Positions 15,766 through 17,096 of a DNA stretch of 17,096 bases are shown here, piece by piece (the stretch's first letter is position 1; each line of letters begins with the position of its first letter). Below the pieces are notes generated by a model. The model was given only the letters and a program-made list of their open reading frames with translations. It did not search any database and was not told the origin of the DNA. The position numbers and the translations under genes were made by a program. This DNA comes from Bacteroidales bacterium (lineage in GTDB: Bacteria; Bacteroidota; Bacteroidia; Bacteroidales; UBA932), in contig JAFYZZ010000034.1 of assembly GCA_017548445.1 (NCBI GenBank), positions 1-17,096 on the forward strand. The letters are read 5' to 3'.

Positions 15766-16230
15766 ATGCCCGAAGAAGGACTTTACCCGCTGGATCCTGA
15801 GAAGATCTACTATTCGATGGACGAGTTGACCCTCGACACCGAAGAGGGTCCTCAGACGCTCCGGATGGGCGCCTGGCTCAACGTGGACCCCGTCCGCATC
15901 CATCGGATGATCGTCCGCGACAAGGTCCTTCAGGTCGACACGATGGAGGTGCTCAACCCGCTGGTCAGCAAGCTCCGCCGGGCGGATCCCGACTATTACA
16001 AGAAGTTTATGGGCCTGCGGCTCGTGATCGACTATCCCGGATACAGCTCGGGCATCCTGGCGAAAATCCCCTTCGAGAACGATCCGGTCGGATTCTATAA
16101 ATGGTGGAGGAAGGGCAAGCACGAAGACAAGGTTTATCTCTCGCTGGGTAACCAGGTCCGCCTCTTCCAGAAAGTGTCGATGATGGACCCCAAGATGATT
16201 CTCAAGAAAGACCTCGAAATCCTGAAATAA
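15766..16230 (+). CDS. Hypothetical protein (154 aa) upstream of gcvT
   Basis: I do not recognise a family. The product is a soluble alpha/beta protein without signal peptide or membrane helix. It is rich in charged residues and aromatics: KIYYSMDEL near the N-terminus, DPDYYKKFMGLRLVIDYPGY (about 74-93) and GFYKWWRKGKHEDKVYLSL (109-127), with a basic C-terminus. It lies 15 nt upstream of gcvT in the same direction and shares its promoter candidate, so it may be co-transcribed with a glycine-cleavage gene. Whether it affects glycine metabolism is not known. Confidence 0.82.
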   Translation: MPEEGLYPLDPEKIYYSMDELTLDTEEGPQTLRMGAWLNVDPVRIHRMIVRDKVLQVDTMEVLNPLVSKLRRADPDYYKKFMGLRLVIDYPGYSSGILAKIPFENDPVGFYKWWRKGKHEDKVYLSLGNQVRLFQKVSMMDPKMILKKDLEILK

Positions 16231-16245
16231 CCTGAAACAACCGAA

Positions 16246-17096
16246 ATGGACAACCAATTGAAAACGACTTGTCTGCACGACCTCCACGTGGGGCTCGGCG
16301 CCAAGATGAGCCCTTTTGCCGGTTATGATATGCCCATCCAGTACAGCGGCATCATCGACGAGCACAATGCGGTGCGCAATGCGGCCGGCGTCTTCGACGT
16401 TTCCCATATGGGAGAGATTTTCGTCAGCGGCCCCGACGCCGAGAGCTTCGTCAACTACATCTTCACCAACGACATCCGCCCGATGGCGCCCGGGAGCATC
16501 CTCTACGGAATGATGCTCTACCACGACGGCGGCACGGTGGACGACCTGCTGGTATACCGTGAATCCGAGCCGCAGCACTACCTGCTGGTGGTGAACGCCT
16601 CCAACATCGACAAGGACTACGCCTGGCTGCTGGAGCAGGCTGAGTCGTTCGAAGTGAAAGTCTGCAACGCTTCGGAGGAATGGGGGCAGATCGCCGTCCA
16701 GGGTCCGGAGGCCGAAAAGGCCGTCTGCGGCGTGCTTGGCTTCCCGGAAGCGGCGGAACTGGCGTTCTACACCTTCCGCGACTTCGAACGGGACGGCGCC
16801 CGCGTGATCGTGAGCCGCACCGGCTACACCGGCGAAGACGGCTTCGAGATCTACGCTGCGCCAAAGTTCATCCGCGCCTGCTGGCAGAAACTGATGGACG
16901 CGGGCGTGAAGCCCTGCGGCCTGGGCTGCCGCGACACGCTCCGCTTCGAGGCGGGCCTGCCGCTCTACGGCGATGAACTCACGCCGGACATCTCCCCGGT
17001 GATGGCCGGCCTCGGGATGTTCTGCAAACTGGACAAGCCGGAATTCATCGGCAAGGCCGCCCTCGAGGACCAGAAGGCCTTCGGCGTGCCGCGCAA
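16246..17096 (+). CDS. gcvT: Aminomethyltransferase, glycine cleavage system T protein (partial, 3' end cut)
   Basis: The frame is open from the ATG at 16246 to the window end (283 codons, about three quarters of the usual 360-370 aa). GcvT transfers the methylene group from the aminomethyl-lipoyl H protein to tetrahydrofolate, releasing ammonia and 5,10-methylene-THF. Visible motifs are [20 protein letters not shown] near the N-terminus, [10 protein letters not shown], the [10 protein letters not shown] motif that carries the catalytic aspartate in characterised Gcv[14 protein letters not shown], and [21 protein letters not shown]. The sequence fits a normal, intact N-terminal three quarters. 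It follows the 154-aa gene after 15 nt. Only gcvT of the glycine cleavage genes is within view. Confidence 0.96.
   Translation, partial: MDNQLKTTCLHDLHVGLGAKMSPFAGYDMPIQYSGIIDEHNAVRNAAGVFDVSHMGEIFVSGPDAESFVNYIFTNDIRPMAPGSILYGMMLYHDGGTVDDLLVYRESEPQHYLLVVNASNIDKDYAWLLEQAESFEVKVCNASEEWGQIAVQGPEAEKAVCGVLGFPEAAELAFYTFRDFERDGARVIVSRTGYTGEDGFEIYAAPKFIRACWQKLMDAGVKPCGLGCRDTLRFEAGLPLYGDELTPDISPVMAGLGMFCKLDKPEFIGKAALEDQKAFGVPR

Noticed and set aside
15700..16578. In-frame extension of the arginase-like gene
   Set aside because: It would run antisense through the 154-aa gene and the start of gcvT; MERINV at 15699 is the first sensible start.

Overview
The window is about 17 kb of compact, GC-rich bacterial DNA, most likely from a member of the Bacteroidota, probably a gut- or rumen-type Bacteroidales (inference). 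The evidence is: promoter boxes of the Bacteroidota form TAnnTTTG before most transcription units and few Shine-Dalgarno-like starts; a secreted GH2 beta-galactosidase, a TonB-type lipoprotein, an OprO/P-like porin, an Sde182-like lipoprotein and a GcvT, all with Bacteroidota-type sequence features. I see no phage, transposase, CRISPR array, rRNA or tRNA. Seventeen coding regions are supported, one cut by the right edge. GC-rich coding strands leave very long open antisense frames, and these were rejected.

Layout. 1-185: short non-coding end with an 11-bp tandem repeat and a bidirectional terminator. 186-2999 (-): periplasmic beta-galactosidase. 3147-3713 (+): Spy-like secreted helical protein with a GGG(F/M)P tail, closed by a strong terminator. 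3792-5827 (+): porin-like outer-membrane barrel and an NAD(P)-binding SDR protein. 5901-7183 (+): CPBP intramembrane protease overlapping a free-methionine-(R)-sulfoxide reductase. 8782-7195 (-): small hypothetical protein, WYL-type regulator, and a 51-aa ORF with its own promoter candidate beside a perfect inverted repeat. 8834-10243 (+): Sde182-like nucleoside-hydrolase-fold lipoprotein. 14421-10248 (-): four-gene operon cstA, ettA, coiled-coil hypothetical, YiiX-like (C92) lipoprotein. 14535-15104 (+): lipoprotein with an 11-residue-repeat helix and a TonB C-terminal domain. 15699-15097 (-): short arginase-fold protein converging on it. 15766 to the end (+): unknown 154-aa protein and gcvT.

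How it works together. Most genes are housekeeping or cell-envelope functions: glycan breakdown (beta-galactosidase, perhaps the Sde182-like protein), envelope transport and quality control (porin, Spy-like protein, CPBP protease, TonB-like lipoprotein), oxidative repair of free methionine, glycine cleavage, and a nutrient-stress operon joining a CstA-type transporter to the ATP-sensing ribosome factor EttA. No obvious new defence or mobile system is present. The most interesting signals are the cstA-ettA coupling, two promoters whose -7 box sits exactly 4 nt before the start codon (apparent leaderless mRNAs), the 11-mer lipoprotein-TonB architecture, a terminator hairpin buried inside the opposing arginase-like gene, and the inverted repeat next to the WYL regulator.
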